Shown in pieces: positions 50,140 to 63,829 of a stretch of 64,000 nt of DNA (position 1 is the stretch's first letter; each line of letters starts with the position of its first letter). Source of the stretch: Albugo candida (Eukaryota; Oomycota; Peronosporomycetes; Albuginales). The notes below the pieces were generated by a model. It worked only from the letters and a program-made list of their open reading frames with translations. It was not told where the DNA came from and did not search any database. The stretch lies in assembly GCA_040437565.1 (NCBI GenBank), contig JBDOQK010000027.1, forward strand, positions 347,696 to 411,695. The letters are read 5' to 3'. The position numbers and the translations under genes were made by a program.

Positions 50140-51900
50140 TGATATGTACAGTTCATTCACTAGCTGCAACAATCACGTCGATGTCCATCATGATAGAGTT
50201 GGGAACTTGACGGTAGGATCGGTATTTCTTCATGGCGTATTCAGCAGCCTTCAACGTCAAATCCTTCCGATGTACATCCATGTATCGAAAATATTTCCGT
50301 GCATGGCGTCAAATGGTTGGGGGGGGGTGGACGGATTCCAGAGCCTGAGGAACTTTGCTATCCAGACCTTTCCGGCTGTGGTCATAGTTTTTGCGAGCAA
50401 AAACCTTGCCAGCACCCGAGATTATCAGTGAGGTTTGACTCACAGTGAAACTACGGATTAAATATTATCATGTGTCTAGCAGAAACGTTTAGCTCTTCCA
50501 ACATGCCTTTCTACTCCATGAAGTCATGTTCGTGGTCAATCGTATTTCTTGCATAGCACATTGTTGAGCCAAGGCCCTTGTCTTTGCATTGGAGGCACAT
50601 TCCATTTTTCCACAGGCCCCTCTCAGTTAAAACTACTTTCAACCCCTTTGGCAAACCTAAAAGAGATAGAAGGGTTAAGAACATGATTCAAGTGGATAGT
50701 ATTTCAACTCAATAGCTCGATCACCTCGAAGAGTAACATTATGAAGAGTATCAGGAAAGCACGTTGGCTGGACTATGCGATCTTCCATTCTCCCATTGCG
50801 CATCGTTGATTGTTTTCCAACTGATCCCAATTCATTCTATTCCCGACAAGGGAATCAATAGCAAATGCAGCATGACTTGTAGCATTGTCAAATGCAAAGA
50901 GAGCTCTGGATGTGGGTAACTGTGCCTCGAAGATTGATATTGCACGATCCCTCACTTTTTTGAAAAGATATTCACCAGTCCACCACCCATCATAATTCTT
51001 GCCAGGGTGCATGATAACACACGCTTCTTTTGGGATGCTGGGATGCTNNNNNNNNNNNNNNNNNNNNNNNNNNNNNNNNNNNNNNNNNNNNNNNNNNNNN
51101 NNNNNNNNNNNNNNNNNNNNNNNNNNNNNNNNNNNNNNNNNNNNNNNTTTAGCTCTTCCAACATGCCTTTCTACTCCATGAAGTCATGTTCGTGGTCAAT
51201 CGTATTTCTTGCATAGCACATTGTTGAGCCAAGGCCCTTGTCTTTGCATTGGAGGCACATTCCATTTTTCCACAGGCCCCTCTCAGTTAAAACTACTTTC
51301 AACCCCTTTGGCAAACCTAAAAGAGATAGAAGGGTTAAGAACATGATTCAAGTGGATAGTATTTCAACTCAATAGCTCGATCACCTCGAAGAGTAACATT
51401 ATGAAGAGTATCAGGAAAGCACGTTGGCTGGACTATGCGATCTTCCATTCTCCCATTGCGCATCGTTGATTGTTTTCCAACTGATCCCAATTCATTCTAT
51501 TCCCGACAAGGGAATCAATAGCAAATGCAGCATGACTTGTAGCATTGTCAAATGCAAAGAGAGCTCTGGATGTGGGTAACTGTGCCTCGAAGATTGATAT
51601 TGCACGATCCCTCACTTTTTTGAAAAGATATTCACCAGTCCACCACCCATCATAATTCTTGCCAGGGTGCATGATAACACACGCTTCTTTTGGGATGCTG
51701 GGATGCTGGGATGCTCGAGCTGCTTCAAATCACTCAGTGATAGGCGACCCCAAACATCAGACAAAAAATTCGTTGACATGGATTGATATTCCAGCTCCTT
51801 TTTTTCGAAGTGGTTGATGCCCATCCTGCAGCCATACAATTTTCTGACCATCGTGTGCTGCGAAAGTACTTTCATCGTGTGTTACAGGAATGATCGTCGC
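50140..51900 (-). mobile_element. Decayed DDE-type DNA transposon (transposase remnant)
   Basis: Read on the minus strand with the assembly copy collapsed, several frames give a transposase in order: an ESTFAAHDGQKIVW-like segment near 51.88 kb, then KKGAGISIHVNEFF, then MHPGKNYDGWWTGEYLFKKV with FAFDNATSHAAFA (the D-N-x-x-x-H neighbourhood of a DDE catalytic Asp) near 51.5 kb, then GLPKGLKVVLTERGLWKNG near 50.65 kb, and a C-terminal YMDVH...KAAEYAMKKYRS near 50.2 kb. This order matches DDE endonucleases known from fungal and oomycete transposons; the superfamily is uncertain (an IS630/Tc1-like clan is my guess). Frame changes, internal stops and a missing stretch between KVVL... and the C-terminus show it is dead. 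Terminal inverted repeats were not found. Confidence 0.75.
50488..51707. repeat. Assembly gap 51048-51147 flanked by a 560-bp exact copy
   Basis: Bases 50488-51047 reappear at 51148-51707 within the transposon remnant. The gap edge sits in a tandem of the 8-mer GGGATGCT (two units on the left, three on the right at about 51690-51707), a likely cause of the failed merge. Confidence 0.9.
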
Positions 51901-54900
51901 TCTCACTGGCAATGTTCAATCTCCATATGAATTTCGTATCAGCGCTTAAATTGACTGAGTAGACTCATTGACCTGTTGTACGATTGAAAATGAAAATGAT
52001 ACAAATTTGCCATAAATATTTTGTTCTCGTCTCCTTGTTTCGAATTTCTATTCGCATGCTACCAATCATTGCCCATGCATGTACGTTGTTCTCGATTTAA
52101 GGCTTGTAATGAACAAATAGCGTCAATTCTTTCGCTGCACGTTCGATGCTTCATCTGTGTTAGCAGAGTTGGTCACTGCATCAATACGAGACGTAGAGCA
52201 GTACTTTAAATCCGCCAGTACTTTGAAAAGAGTTTGACTTCGAGTTGTTCAATTCCATCAAAACGCATTCTCTCAAAACAGACGCGCTCTCTTTGACCAG
52301 CCTGGACAAAGGATCCTTTATTGCACAATAATATAAAACTTCGCTTTACTGCTGCATCAAACGCCAAACTATAAAACGGAAATAGTCAGAGTTGTTGATT
52401 ATTCCAAGTCAGTTTCGGAAAATCTTTTTTGTGGCACCAATTAGTAAAACTCAGAAAGGAGAAGCTTTCACGATATAATACGTCCGATAGAATTGAACCT
52501 ACAGTAGGAGAACACAGCATCTTTTTTCTTTGGTTCGGTTTCCTTGATGGTGTTGCTATTAGTCGTGATATTTTTCTCACTTGGACAAAGCTAATGTACG
52601 TAGCTATCAGTCCTGTGTGAATTTGAGTCGTAACGAAGTGAGATACAACGTTTGTTAGGTAAATACGCACTGATTCAGACCCATCACGCCTAATATTATG
52701 ATGCTCGCTTACATACTCTTCGGCTGCATCAAGAGTCAAAACATTTCCTGGTAAGAAGAATAGCTACCGTATCTTTTGCCTTATCATCCAACGATAAAAA
52801 AGGCGTACATTTGTCACGTAAAATACCATGAATTCGAACGAAAACACACACTGCCACTGTGAAACGAAAGAACGGATATCTTTCCATTCTCCTATTTCGT
52901 TTCCACGGTTTGAAGCCTCACTACGGTTTCAGAAGGCGATTGTAATAGTAATATATCCGGTAGAACTCATGTTGACTCCTCGGAATTTCTTGTAGGGCAC
53001 CAATTCTACCCCACGGACTTGTTTGGGGCTTTCGCTCTTCGCTTAAATGCTTTGTGATATGAAAAAACAATACTTCATTCTATTCATTGCATTCATGGTA
53101 TGGGTCGGGACACACGGTTCTGATCCATGCAAACATGTTACTATGTCAATAACCTTTTACATTTTTACCGGTACGGTGACCTGAACGTGGCGCGTGTCAC
53201 AAAAATTCACACTATTGCTACAAAACGAAACAGGTTACGATTTTGCGTATCCCTCATGATTCATGTACTTGGCATTCTTAACAAGTTCCGAACTACGAAG
53301 CTATTACTAATATATGAGTAAAATTCTCATGTACTTCCGCTGCTTAGTTGCACTTTACTTCCTCGTAATCCGACCTGAAAATAGTCCCTCTTCTCCTTCA
53401 TTAAGATTACAACTTGGCATGTAAGCGAGTGATACTGATGTGATAGGCTTCTACAATTTCTTACCTTCCGGAAATAAATGAATTCGGTCAAACTTACTGT
53501 GCGAGTTGTCATGCACTGAAATATTCGTTTTCCAATATAGGTGCCTCATCAAATGATCTTCCTCTTTTACTCTTTTGACCTTTTCACATAAATATCTGAG
53601 CTTACAAAAACGTCTTTTTGATGGGAATAAAAGTTATGCAGGCTCTCTTCAAAAAAAAAATCGTTCCATCGTATCGCGTCCATATTCCTGCTTTCATGTA
53701 TCATCAGAATGAGAAATTGTGTGCAAGTTTTCACAAACGGCTAAAACGGATTTTTTTGTAGAAATTTTTCAGTACTTCTCTGCATATCATTGTTTTCAAT
53801 CAAATTATCTCTATATGGGAGTATTGCTATGGCTGAAAATCATTACACATCCACCCCATAACTCCAATTGACTTTTATAAAATAGAAAACATCAAACACT
53901 GCAATCGATGGAAAAGATAATTGAGAGGATCAAACAATTTGGGGGCGTGTACATAATAAGCGTATCGTAGGGAACCGTACAACATGTGGAACGTATGGCA
54001 GTTTGTGGTATTGTAATGGTACAATAGATAAACGTAAATTTATTATTATAATGCACGTGTTTATGTACAGATACAAGCACACGAAGAGCAAAGATTTTCG
54101 GATAGAAAACAGACATCAAGCAGATCAAATAGATCACGTAATGCTCCATGGAAACATAGTCGACGCCATTATGATAATATCTACTGTGGTTACTCATGCT
54201 GCTTATTTTTTTGTAGTAACCAATGGAAATAAACTTCTCTAGTAGTGCAGGTAAAATGATTCGCAATCAAGCCTCACTTGGCCCATGGAAAGGATTCAGC
54301 ACAGTTTCTTTCGAAGAGTAGTCAACACATGCCTAGCAGTTGTATTTTTGCTGAATTCGTCACGTAAGCAGGGGAGCAGAGTGGAGGTTTTTTGGCATTT
54401 TTCATTGTTGACGTTACATGGCCTGAGAGTCTCAAAAGGTTGTAAAAAATATGAAGCGGTACTGCTGCCTTTTCTGATACTCGATTCTAGTGTACAAAGA
54501 ACTCGCTATCTTCCAACTCGGATACACGTTGTAGGTACTTCATGTCGTCAATGATTTACTCGAAGAATCATCGCATCTTTATTAGAAGCGAGAGTAGTGA
54601 TGAAGTGACGTGTTAGAAAAGAAATGTTGTGTCGATAATCCCCAGCGGTCTTTGATACAATAAAAAGTCTCTCTCATCTAGATTAAGACGCAGTTATCAT
54701 ACAGATATTCGGTCTAATTTGAAGAGTATGTGGTGCTCTGATAAAAAATCAATTTGTTACAGCCAACGGCGGGAGCTTCTTTCTCAGTATGGCTTCCCGA
54801 AGGGAGTCCAAAAATCAGCAGTAAACAGGTATATGACTCAAAGTTGCGTATTAAACGATCTGCTTATAGACTTGGTGGCATTAGGCAATGGGAAAGGAGA

Positions 54901-57002
54901 CTATTTTACGTTCGATACGAACTCGATTATATGTAAAACATTTTACAAAAGTCGAAGGAGGGGTGTTGTACCCATACAAACCATCTGGGTGATGCATTTA
55001 GGTCTCATGATCTCATTAATGTGTTGTACTTCTGCAATTTAAATCATTTGCTACATAATTGACTTTCGATTTACGATTTGAGTCTCGACATGCAACCATC
55101 TACCAACTTTCTCTAGCTAATCATTCATTTTGTTTGTAGACGTTGAGTAGGGTCTGTGATTCACGCAAAGGCTTCAGTCCACATTTCATGCTTCTATCAT
55201 CCATGATAAAGTAGTACTCGGTTGGTTTATCATAGAGTTTCAATGTAGCTAGTATGGACACGGAAGGAGGTGAGAACTCTACTCTGTAAAAAGCTGCCGA
55301 TCGATGGTGTGCCATCCTTTATACGATTGCCTGCAGCAAGAACATCCAAAATGCGATGAATGTGGTACTAAAAGTGTCAACCAACTTTCACCACTTCGTG
55401 GAAGATGTACGCGATGACTCTGGATTCACGCTTGCCTTACACCGCTCGGTCACGATTTTTACAGATAAACGCACCCCAACAGATCACGCGTCCAGCCATA
55501 TCACAAATTTACAAACTCACGTACGCCATTATCTCTATCTTTTGTTCCCACTTGAACACTACTGATCGTGATGAAAGTCCGAGGTGGATTTGACCCACTC
55601 TCCGAAGCTGACATATGTAGTTGTCGACCGTGCATGCGGGGGATCGAAATGCGAGAACCAGCTGAATAGATGAAAAATCAATTATCTTCACCAAAAACTC
55701 GCGAGAGGAATTGACAGTCACACCTCGGAGAAAAAAAAGGGTTTCATCTATTATAAAAGCTATGAAGGAATCATGTCGTAATCTGATTCATCAAGTTCCC
55801 ATGAGCATGCTTCCTACGCTACAATGAATGACAGAGGATTCTTTCGTTTAATTCCATATGCCATTTTCGCTGCATGCTAGCGACATCAACGTGCCAAAAT
55901 TCTATAATTATCTGGGGCATGTATCAAAACCAGACCAATAAGTCGTTCGTACAGGCGCATTTTCAAACCTTAGTCTGCTAATGTTTATAGAACTCCCTCT
56001 CTAGTAATAGACAGAAAAGGACACAATTTTTGTGACAATCTCGACTGAATCAATTAAAGAGAGTGTTGGACATATTTTCAGAGTTTCCAAGGCACACCTA
56101 CTGGAAATACAGATCCAACACAACAAAGTGGTATCAGAATGAGAAACTCATGGCAGTATGCCCGTGTCTCTATTGTTCTATTCTCTCACTACTAATTCAT
56201 TCATAATCATTATGTTCTCAATAAGGAACATGTATTTAATCGGAACCTTATCTAATACTGAATTCTTTCTCAGCCATTGGGATCATGGCGTGATAAAAGC
56301 GGAGTTGACTTACGTATAAAAAAGTCTTATTTTTTCAATAGATGAATGCATATCTTTATCAGCTTGAAACGAAAGGCAAGTCCAGAGCTCTGTCAAAATT
56401 ATTTGTAGACGTGAATTGACGGTTAAACGAAGATCAGGAGCTACGTCGTGATACATTCATCAATTAATTTAGCTACTCCTGATTTACTCTCTTCGTACCC
56501 TTTGGCATAAAAATACAAGCTTACAAGAATCTCCTTATTGCCCAAGGTGATACTTCCTCAGGTTATGCAACGAGGCGTAAGCTGACATCATGTCAGCCTC
56601 TATTCTAAGATCCCTAAATGAGAAGGCATCATCCAGTTATCAATAAGAATGAAGAAATACTGCACCTCTACGCGACCGAAGTCTATGACTGATAGATTCG
56701 CGATCAAAATGGTTTTGTACTTATTTTCGGTTCCCACGTTCAAAGTATATTTCCAATATGTTGGCCGGTCAACAAAATGGAGACACGATTTGAGTGCGTG
56801 CTTATTATAAGCGTCTCTATCTAGGAATCACACGCTCGGGTGAGATATGGGCGATTTATCGCATTCAACTGTTCTATTAGACATAATCCTTCATTATGCA
56901 ACGCTGTACGAGTAAAAACAGGAGGAAATACTTGCAAGCAAAGATTCAAAGGCATTCTTATCAATTCATGTTATAAGCAAAGAAAAAGCCAGTAGATATG
57001 GA
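51901..57002. other. Gene-poor AT-rich region, about 5.1 kb
   Basis: Only short open frames (under 125 codons) with no recognisable family, biased composition and many stops. A 117-codon minus-strand frame at 52386-52739 and a 107-codon plus-strand frame at 54719-55042 are the longest. Probably old decayed repeats. Confidence 0.4.
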
Positions 57003-57623
57003 TCACCGTTTGAACTTTGAAATTGCACCTCCTTTGTGATAAGCTTCCGTTATACTGGCGAATACTTCGCATTCTTCTGATGCATATGAATAAATTTTGC
57101 AGCTTTCAATCTTGTCGCATATAGTACCGCACTCTAATATGCTTATTTGCGTGTTTGATCTATAGAGAGATTCTCCTTTGAAAGCAACGTCGTAGATAGT
57201 ATTGGCTTCATCTCGGCACAGTACTGCAGTATCTTTTTCCATAAAGGCGCATTGAGCGAATCCACAGCAGTTTGCCTCATCGCAGTTTTTAGGTTGCACG
57301 CAAGCTTCCTTTGATGCATCCATCACGTACGTGGTTGAGCCGAGTGATGAAGCTGCTTGTATATTTCTCGGTGTAGTTTGATTTCCAAATTGGCATGTGG
57401 AAATATCTCCGGATATTGTTTGGATGAATGCGTTGCTTTTAAAGAAATTTGTGTGGATCATGAGCTTACATAATCTGATCTCTTCTGTACGGATCTTTAA
57501 ATCGCCGAATTTCTCTCGTGGCACTGAATTAGAATAGGATAAAATTTTGGCCAAGGCTTGATGCGATAATGAGAGGCAGAGGGCAATGATTTGGAGAAAC
57601 TTCGTGAGGATTGGAGCTGTCAT
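57003..57623 (-). CDS. Small secreted cysteine-rich protein, candidate effector
   Basis: Intact 206-aa frame from the ATG at 57623, by far the best coding candidate in the gene-poor part. Residues 1-25 (MTAPILTKFLQIIALCLSLS, then HQALA) are a clear signal peptide with cleavage expected after ALA. The mature part has about 14 Cys, including CVQPKNCDEANCCGFAQC and a C-terminal pattern CGTICDKIESCKIYSYASEEC that resembles a PAN/Apple module. No TM helix follows, so secretion is predicted. No RXLR or CHXC motif is seen near the N-terminus. A role at the host interface is inferred from secretion, size, Cys content and its isolated place among repeats. No intron seen; family not recognised. Confidence 0.75.
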   Translation of the reverse strand: MTAPILTKFLQIIALCLSLSHQALAKILSYSNSVPREKFGDLKIRTEEIRLCKLMIHTNFFKSNAFIQTISGDISTCQFGNQTTPRNIQAASSLGSTTYVMDASKEACVQPKNCDEANCCGFAQCAFMEKDTAVLCRDEANTIYDVAFKGESLYRSNTQISILECGTICDKIESCKIYSYASEECEVFASITEAYHKGGAISKFKR

Positions 57624-60600
57624 TTGGTACAGTGTGAATAGAAGAATGTGAGAACCGCTGAATGGACTGTGTAGTGAGGTGCGAGAAAAAAGCTTTTACT
57701 GACAGCGACACAGATAGGTAGTAATGATTCAATACTTCTGGCGTTGTGTATAAACTATACTTATTATAACGTAAAAACGCTACTACCGTCCGTAGAGGCA
57801 GAACATACACGTGTGATAGGTATCCTTTTCATTGAATATATGTAATGACGTGGCATGGATTGGTAAGGATTCATAGAGAGGGACACAGCGGAGGCGATGA
57901 GCACACTTACTCAATTTGTCTTACCACGAATCCTATCAATTACGGAATGTTCATATGGTATGCATAAACTAGAAACTCTTATTTATCAGATGTAAAAGCT
58001 GCATGCTGAACGACTTTACAGATAGCAAACACATGTGCACGCTTACAACTTACGTGCTATTATTACGTACGCTATGGAGGATCTGATATCTTCCTGGGTC
58101 CTTTCCAATAGGTGCGCTTCTACCAGGTTGAATTGATTACTTGTGGTCTCATTCAAATCGGGTGGATTGGTAACTTTTTTCATGGAAGCTCAGATCATGT
58201 AGAAGCTGTGGGTGACCATGAACATTCCTGGTATTATGATGAAGTGACGTTTTTCTAGCAACGAAATAAGTCTAGGAGGCGCATTTACAGACTTAAATAT
58301 CTCTCATCATGAACCAAAACTAGAGCTGAGCCCGGGGAAAAGTCTAGAATGCGGTAAGATTTTCAGAATCAATTGAGGACATAAAGCAATGGCCTTCCGT
58401 CCAAAAAATATTGTAGATGTTGATAATGTAGCGAGAGCATTACTTATTTCCGCGGCTTCAGTTCTCATCAGCTGTTGAACTTCTATCACCACCTCAGCAT
58501 TGGACGCTTCTCAACGGTATCAAGCACAACTTCGATCATACTCTATTTCTTTTTTTCACATCATTGCTTTGTTGCGCGACATGTCCCAAGCATTCCTGTA
58601 TCCAAAAAATAGCTACCACATGTCAAACTTCTTCTGTGTTCGAAATACGAAGGAATTTTAGACGAGCTCAAATTTGCGATAAACACAAGTGTCCTCGTTT
58701 CCATTGAAGATGTACATTTATATTCGTAAAGTTCGACTCCCCGACGTGATCCAAGAAAGCTAATTTTGATAGAAGGATCAGATTAAGTTGGATAGGATGA
58801 TTAGGAATAACTTAACTATAGAACGGAAGCCAAAATACTACGAAGATAAGTACTGTGTGAGATTCGTACAGTACAATTTTCGTTATGATATGAATATAAA
58901 AGAAGCGGCAAAGGTTGCATGATTCCGTTGTAATGCTGTTTGATATGGCGCGTGATAGAGCTCTTTCTGATCGTCAGTTATAGTAGGCTATTGGTATCGT
59001 ACGCTTCGTATGACACAAATGCGCTTTATACATTGTCATCGCTATATTGTTTTACAAAGAGTTCCTATATTCTACATAGACATCATCAAAGATCGTGATT
59101 TTCTCGCAGTGACGAGCCTGTCGTGTTCTACTTCATGCAATTCCACGAGAACATTACTATATCACGTGCTTTAAATTGCAGGAGAGTTTAACAAGTCAGT
59201 GAACATTGAATCCTGAGTAATATAGGCACGTTCGAATACTTGAGATTCTTTGAAGATTCAATCTTGGTCGGCCCATGTTTAATATTAATTCCTTTCACAA
59301 TACGACGGTATACAACATCTTGATTTTCTATTAAGCAACTATATCATTTTTCCGTGGTGTTACCCTTGCAATAACACAGCTAAGTTTTAGTCCGACGAAT
59401 TAATTGACTACCTCATTAAAATACGTGAAGCTGATCGTCTTTCCTTACAGTGACTACTTTGTTTTGTAAGTTTCTGGTTACAATATGTTTTGAGCCTTCT
59501 GAGGCGAGATTCGTAGATCATATTAGGACGAAGAAGTGATCAAGAAAGGCACTGGGTACATCTTTAAGTGTTGGGAAATAAATAAGGGCTCGGACTATAG
59601 AGCGCTCCATACAAAACGAATACGAAAGAATAACTTGTCAACGCTATGAAGTCACCTATGACGAGGCGGTTTTATCATCAATACTACTGGCACTAGATAC
59701 AAAGTGATTGAGTGAAGTGCAAGCATTCTAGATGCATCTGGTAGGATTCTTATGTGTACGCACGCCGACGAATTGGTAACGAGGCTCGAAGCGTTGTTCC
59801 TATTGCTACTTTTTACCTGAAAATACCCGTTCATTATATCAGGACACTAAGCGTGCTAACAGTGATGGCAGTCTTCTAGCCATGCTGCAATCTTTAGCAA
59901 TTTGTTGCCCTACAATCATGCATTTTGGAATACTACGTCCTGTTGGTTTGACTCTATAAAAGGATATGAAGTATTCTTATGATTCCGAACATATCTTTTT
60001 AGTCCGCGTCAGAGCTATTCGACAAAAGCTGTATTCATACAATAGTGCCTACTACTTTCTTGCAGGAACTAATTTTGCATTCTTCAAGATTTTGCACGAG
60101 CGCGTATCGCCACAACATTCGTCCTTCTTCCCCAGCGAGATACAAGAACCCACCGCTGGACAAGACGAAGCAAGGGTAGCAGTACTACTTTGATCGCAAG
60201 GTATTCGATTGAGGTAAGCGGATTGGGTACCAGATTTGCACGATGCGTTTGAAAACGCTGACCGTTTAATCTTCCATATAATCGTTCTTGATGGATGATG
60301 ACGATTGCATCTCTCTCTAAGCGACCGCTTCTGTAATTGCTTTTGCAATGTGCAACTGCCGATCTTTCACCTTGGTAACATAAATTGGTCAAGCAGCTAG
60401 TCGACTACACAGCTGCCTCTGAGATTGATGCAATGAAGTAAGCGGGGTGTCTGTACAAGCACCAGACGTGGCTCGCTTGACGTGGCTCTCACTACGGTCT
60501 AGGTAACAAATAGAAGACATCATGGAAAGCGAGAAATGAAGTTGGGACGTAAATCAAGATTCTTTAAAGATATGGACACCGACTAGGGTAGATTTAACAG

Positions 60601-61299
60601 AAGTGAAGATTCTAACAAATAAATTTAGATGATAAAACGGTTTGCTGCAAGCCTAAGCAGCTATTATTTTGCTTTCAGTCACCAATCCGCACATACCAAG
60701 TAAAAAGAAAAGCACGTAATAGAGACTCTCCACATCTTCCAACAGGTAATAATTTTGTCGACTGGTCAGGATGATCTCATAGTTCAAACAGGAGGATTAT
60801 TCCATTTCTATCGATAAAAGTTAGTGTTATTCCACACACGAGACGCGATTTAACCTAAACATGCGCATGCGATACGCGACAACCGCTCATTATAGATGGC
60901 ACAGATATACATTTTGAACATGAGCGAGTCCAAGCAATCTATACGGTGACTTACTCCGACCCGATATCAATACGACCATTTTTCACATCACTTTATATAT
61001 GTGCATGCTATCTTTTTCATGACCCTCATAAATAAGCCTCTTTGTCGCGATATAGATTGACTCCGCATAAGTTTTTTTTGCTAGAGTATTCGTTTAATTA
61101 TATCTGAAGCGGTGTGATCCTGTTCAACTTTTACAATAAGAAAGTTTGAAAAAATATCATCCTAAGGTCTCTTATCCAACTATTTTAGCTGATTAAGGTG
61201 CGGGTCAAACGCCGAAGCATTTTGATCAAGATTTGCATTTCAAATTGCTGTTCGTAGAGTTTGGCTTCTATCACGCTTCAAAATAAAACCTCTACATAA
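57624..61299. other. Gene-poor AT-rich region, about 3.7 kb
   Basis: No recognised gene. A minus-strand Cys-containing frame near 60052-60348 lacks an ATG. The first ~200 bp upstream of 57623 should hold the promoter of the secreted-protein gene. Confidence 0.4.
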
Positions 61300-62760
61300 C
61301 ATGTGCTACTTCTTACTTATTTCAAAACTCGCCAGGTACGCGTTGATCAAGTGCCACGAATTATAATGAAACTCTTTCATGTAAAATTTCTCGAATCTAT
61401 CATATGGCTCCTTCGAAAGTGTTGGAAGATGCCATGTAACGACCGTGGACTACTGGTTGCGCAGACGATGATTTTATCACGCTTATGGCATTACACGATG
61501 CATGTTGATACCAGCAGAGACTATTCGATAGTAGAAGTCGATCTCAAATCGATTTTTGCTTGGTGGGAAACACAAAAAAGATTTAAAACATGTTCACCTA
61601 CTCAGCAAAGACTTTTTATATCTTCGCCGACAAGATGGTGGACTACAAATTCCTTTTTTGGTGGGATGACTAAAGCTACAGCGTATTCAATTACTTCACC
61701 AGTTCGCATCCGATGCGTCAACAATCATTCCTGCGAGTTGGACAACTGCTTCGACGGAATTGTTACAACTTCTTCAACCTTCCTATGGCCCACACAAGCC
61801 GATGGATATACTCACTATCGTACCACATCGACATGGGAAAATGGTTCACTGGGATAGCACATCTTCATGGTGGAAACACGCATTTAAAATGTGGCATCAG
61901 ATGGATTGCAGCATTACAATTTCAGATTTGAATGTTTCACAACGCGGGCGGTCAGTACTACATGGAACAACCGATGTGGGTTCACTGCGCCCAAGGATTC
62001 CAATATGAAATTGCTACTCGTAATCCGAGCACGCAAAACGTTTGGTACAATCTTGCCATGGTGGATGAACCACATCGAATATTTCGAAANNNNNNNNNNN
62101 NNNNNNNNNNNNNNNNNNNNNNNNNNNNNNNNNNNNNNNNNNNNNNNNNNNNNNNNNNNNNNNNNNNNNNNNNNNNNNNNNNNNNNNNNTTTTTCTCCTC
62201 TCGACCCCGTTAAACGCATATTGCATGTGCAATCGTACCAGCACTACGGTCGGATCGGAAAGACTATTTCGACATTATCTCAGATTTATGGCTTGCATTG
62301 CAAGCGGTGATACTGCACTTCGTCTGGACAGATCGGAATCGTCGTTTGTTCGATCAGCGATCGACAACTTCGACAGTTCCAGCACTTTCCGTCATTTATA
62401 TCACGTTTAATGCGCACGTTCGGTGCTTTCGATGACAGTGTTACGACCAAGAGGAACGCATTCGGCTTGCTAAAGTTTTGGAACAACTCGCAACGCTAGG
62501 ATCATTCGGTGGATTTTTCAAAAGTCGAAGATCATTGCTGCGGGTCCGGCATAGGCGAGTGGAAAGGCAAGTGCAACTCGGATTCTAGTCCAAGTCGGCT
62601 GATTATGCTCACCGCAGTGTGGTGCAGACCAAGTCGCACAACACGGTACTTTTGGACCCTTTTACAACACACGGTAGTTTGGACCATTTTTTCACAATCT
62701 TTCACAGCTTTCAACATTTATTCGTTACGCGATGGATGCACTCTCGTACTGTAGTAATGA
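61300..62760 (+). mobile_element. Decayed LINE (non-LTR retrotransposon), 3' coding part
   Basis: Across several plus-strand frames the translation follows the region after the reverse transcriptase of oomycete LINEs: LSRLWHYTMHV near 61.47 kb, LYLRRQDGGLQIPFL near 61.62 kb (the GGLxIP landmark), YGPHKPMDILTIVPHRHGK near 61.8 kb, MEQPMWVHCAQGFQYEIATR near 61.96 kb, and a RNRRLFDQRS-like segment near 62.34 kb. The 5' part with the catalytic RT motifs and the endonuclease is absent, consistent with 5' truncation. Internal stops and frame changes show it is inactive. The N gap at 62090-62189 lies inside. Confidence 0.7.
62090..62189. other. Assembly gap of 100 N without flanking copy
   Basis: The only one of thirteen gaps for which I see no shared sequence on the two sides, so some true sequence may be missing here, within the LINE remnant. 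Confidence 0.8.
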
Positions 62761-63829
62761 ACGCTACCGCACTGCAGGACTAGCAACGAGGGACATAATA
62801 TCATCTCTCACAGGTATTTCACGAAACGTTTTTTATATGTATATATGTTATTTAAGATAGCCTAGGCGACTAGAGAAGTCAGTTAGTCTAATTCTAGTAA
62901 TATAGACACCTTCAACTGAAGCAGCAGATAGTTAGAATCGTACTTAACCTTAAATTATTATTAGATGACAATTAAAATATGCTGACGACATTACTCAACG
63001 AGAGCCTTCTCCTCCTTTGATACAGTACAACATCTCTTACGCTGTCATCGCTTACTTATCATCGTTCTAATACTGGATACCTGGATATTGATTGGGGAAT
63101 GTGACCCCTCTTCGCCACATATAAAAATAGATTTAAAAAAATCCGGAAAAGAGTGCAAATTGTAAATCATTCAAACCTTATGTGTATATACGTAATATTC
63201 ACTCACTGTCCAACGGTAACTCTCACTCTCAAAAAAAGACAAAAGAACGGAGCCGATTCCCAGTACTTTCGCACGGAAAGCCATACTGTGTGCGATTCAA
63301 ATGGATACCAACTACGTGCGTACTACATCATATAAAATAACAGAGCTACCAATATTTCATATCCTACCTTTCTTGACAAAAGAAAACTCCTATGCGATGA
63401 ATTCTGATCTGAAAAGAGCACGTTAGCATGACCACTTGATTAATGTATGTAACAGTAAAAGTCGGACAAAATGGCTTCATATTTCGTAATGACGCAACAA
63501 TTTGTAACTTGGTTGTACAGTGGAAGACACTTATGACCAGCACGTTTAATCGGTAGACAGGAATTCTTTAAAAAAGATTTAAGGTAGAAAAAAGAATTCC
63601 ATTGTATTAAAGAACATACGCTACGCTTTAAGATAATGGAAGCCAAATCTTCGAATCTTTATTGTTGTTGGACTAGTAGGGCCTTGAAATTCGGGCAATT
63701 TCGGCAATTTTCTCAATGGGAAGAGCGATATTTGGCCGCCCCAAAATCAATAACCTGTATAACTTAAATACTATTGGGCCCGAACTTTTTTATCAAGTAT
63801 GTATGACAAGTTATCAATTATGAAACAAT
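62761..63829. other. AT-rich region without recognised gene
   Basis: About 1.1 kb after the LINE remnant with only short random frames. Part of it may be the 3' tail of the LINE or flank of the transposon copy that follows. Confidence 0.35.

Noticed and set aside
52386-52739. 117-codon minus-strand frame as a gene
   Set aside because: No recognisable domain; isolated in AT-rich decayed sequence.
55565-55640. A tRNA on the minus strand (T-arm-like GTGGGTCAAATCCAC)
   Set aside because: The T-loop lacks the TTC start, and no D-arm, anticodon arm or acceptor pairing could be made.
60052-60348. A Cys-containing secreted protein fragment
   Set aside because: No ATG in the frame, no signal peptide, and it overlaps other equally long frames.
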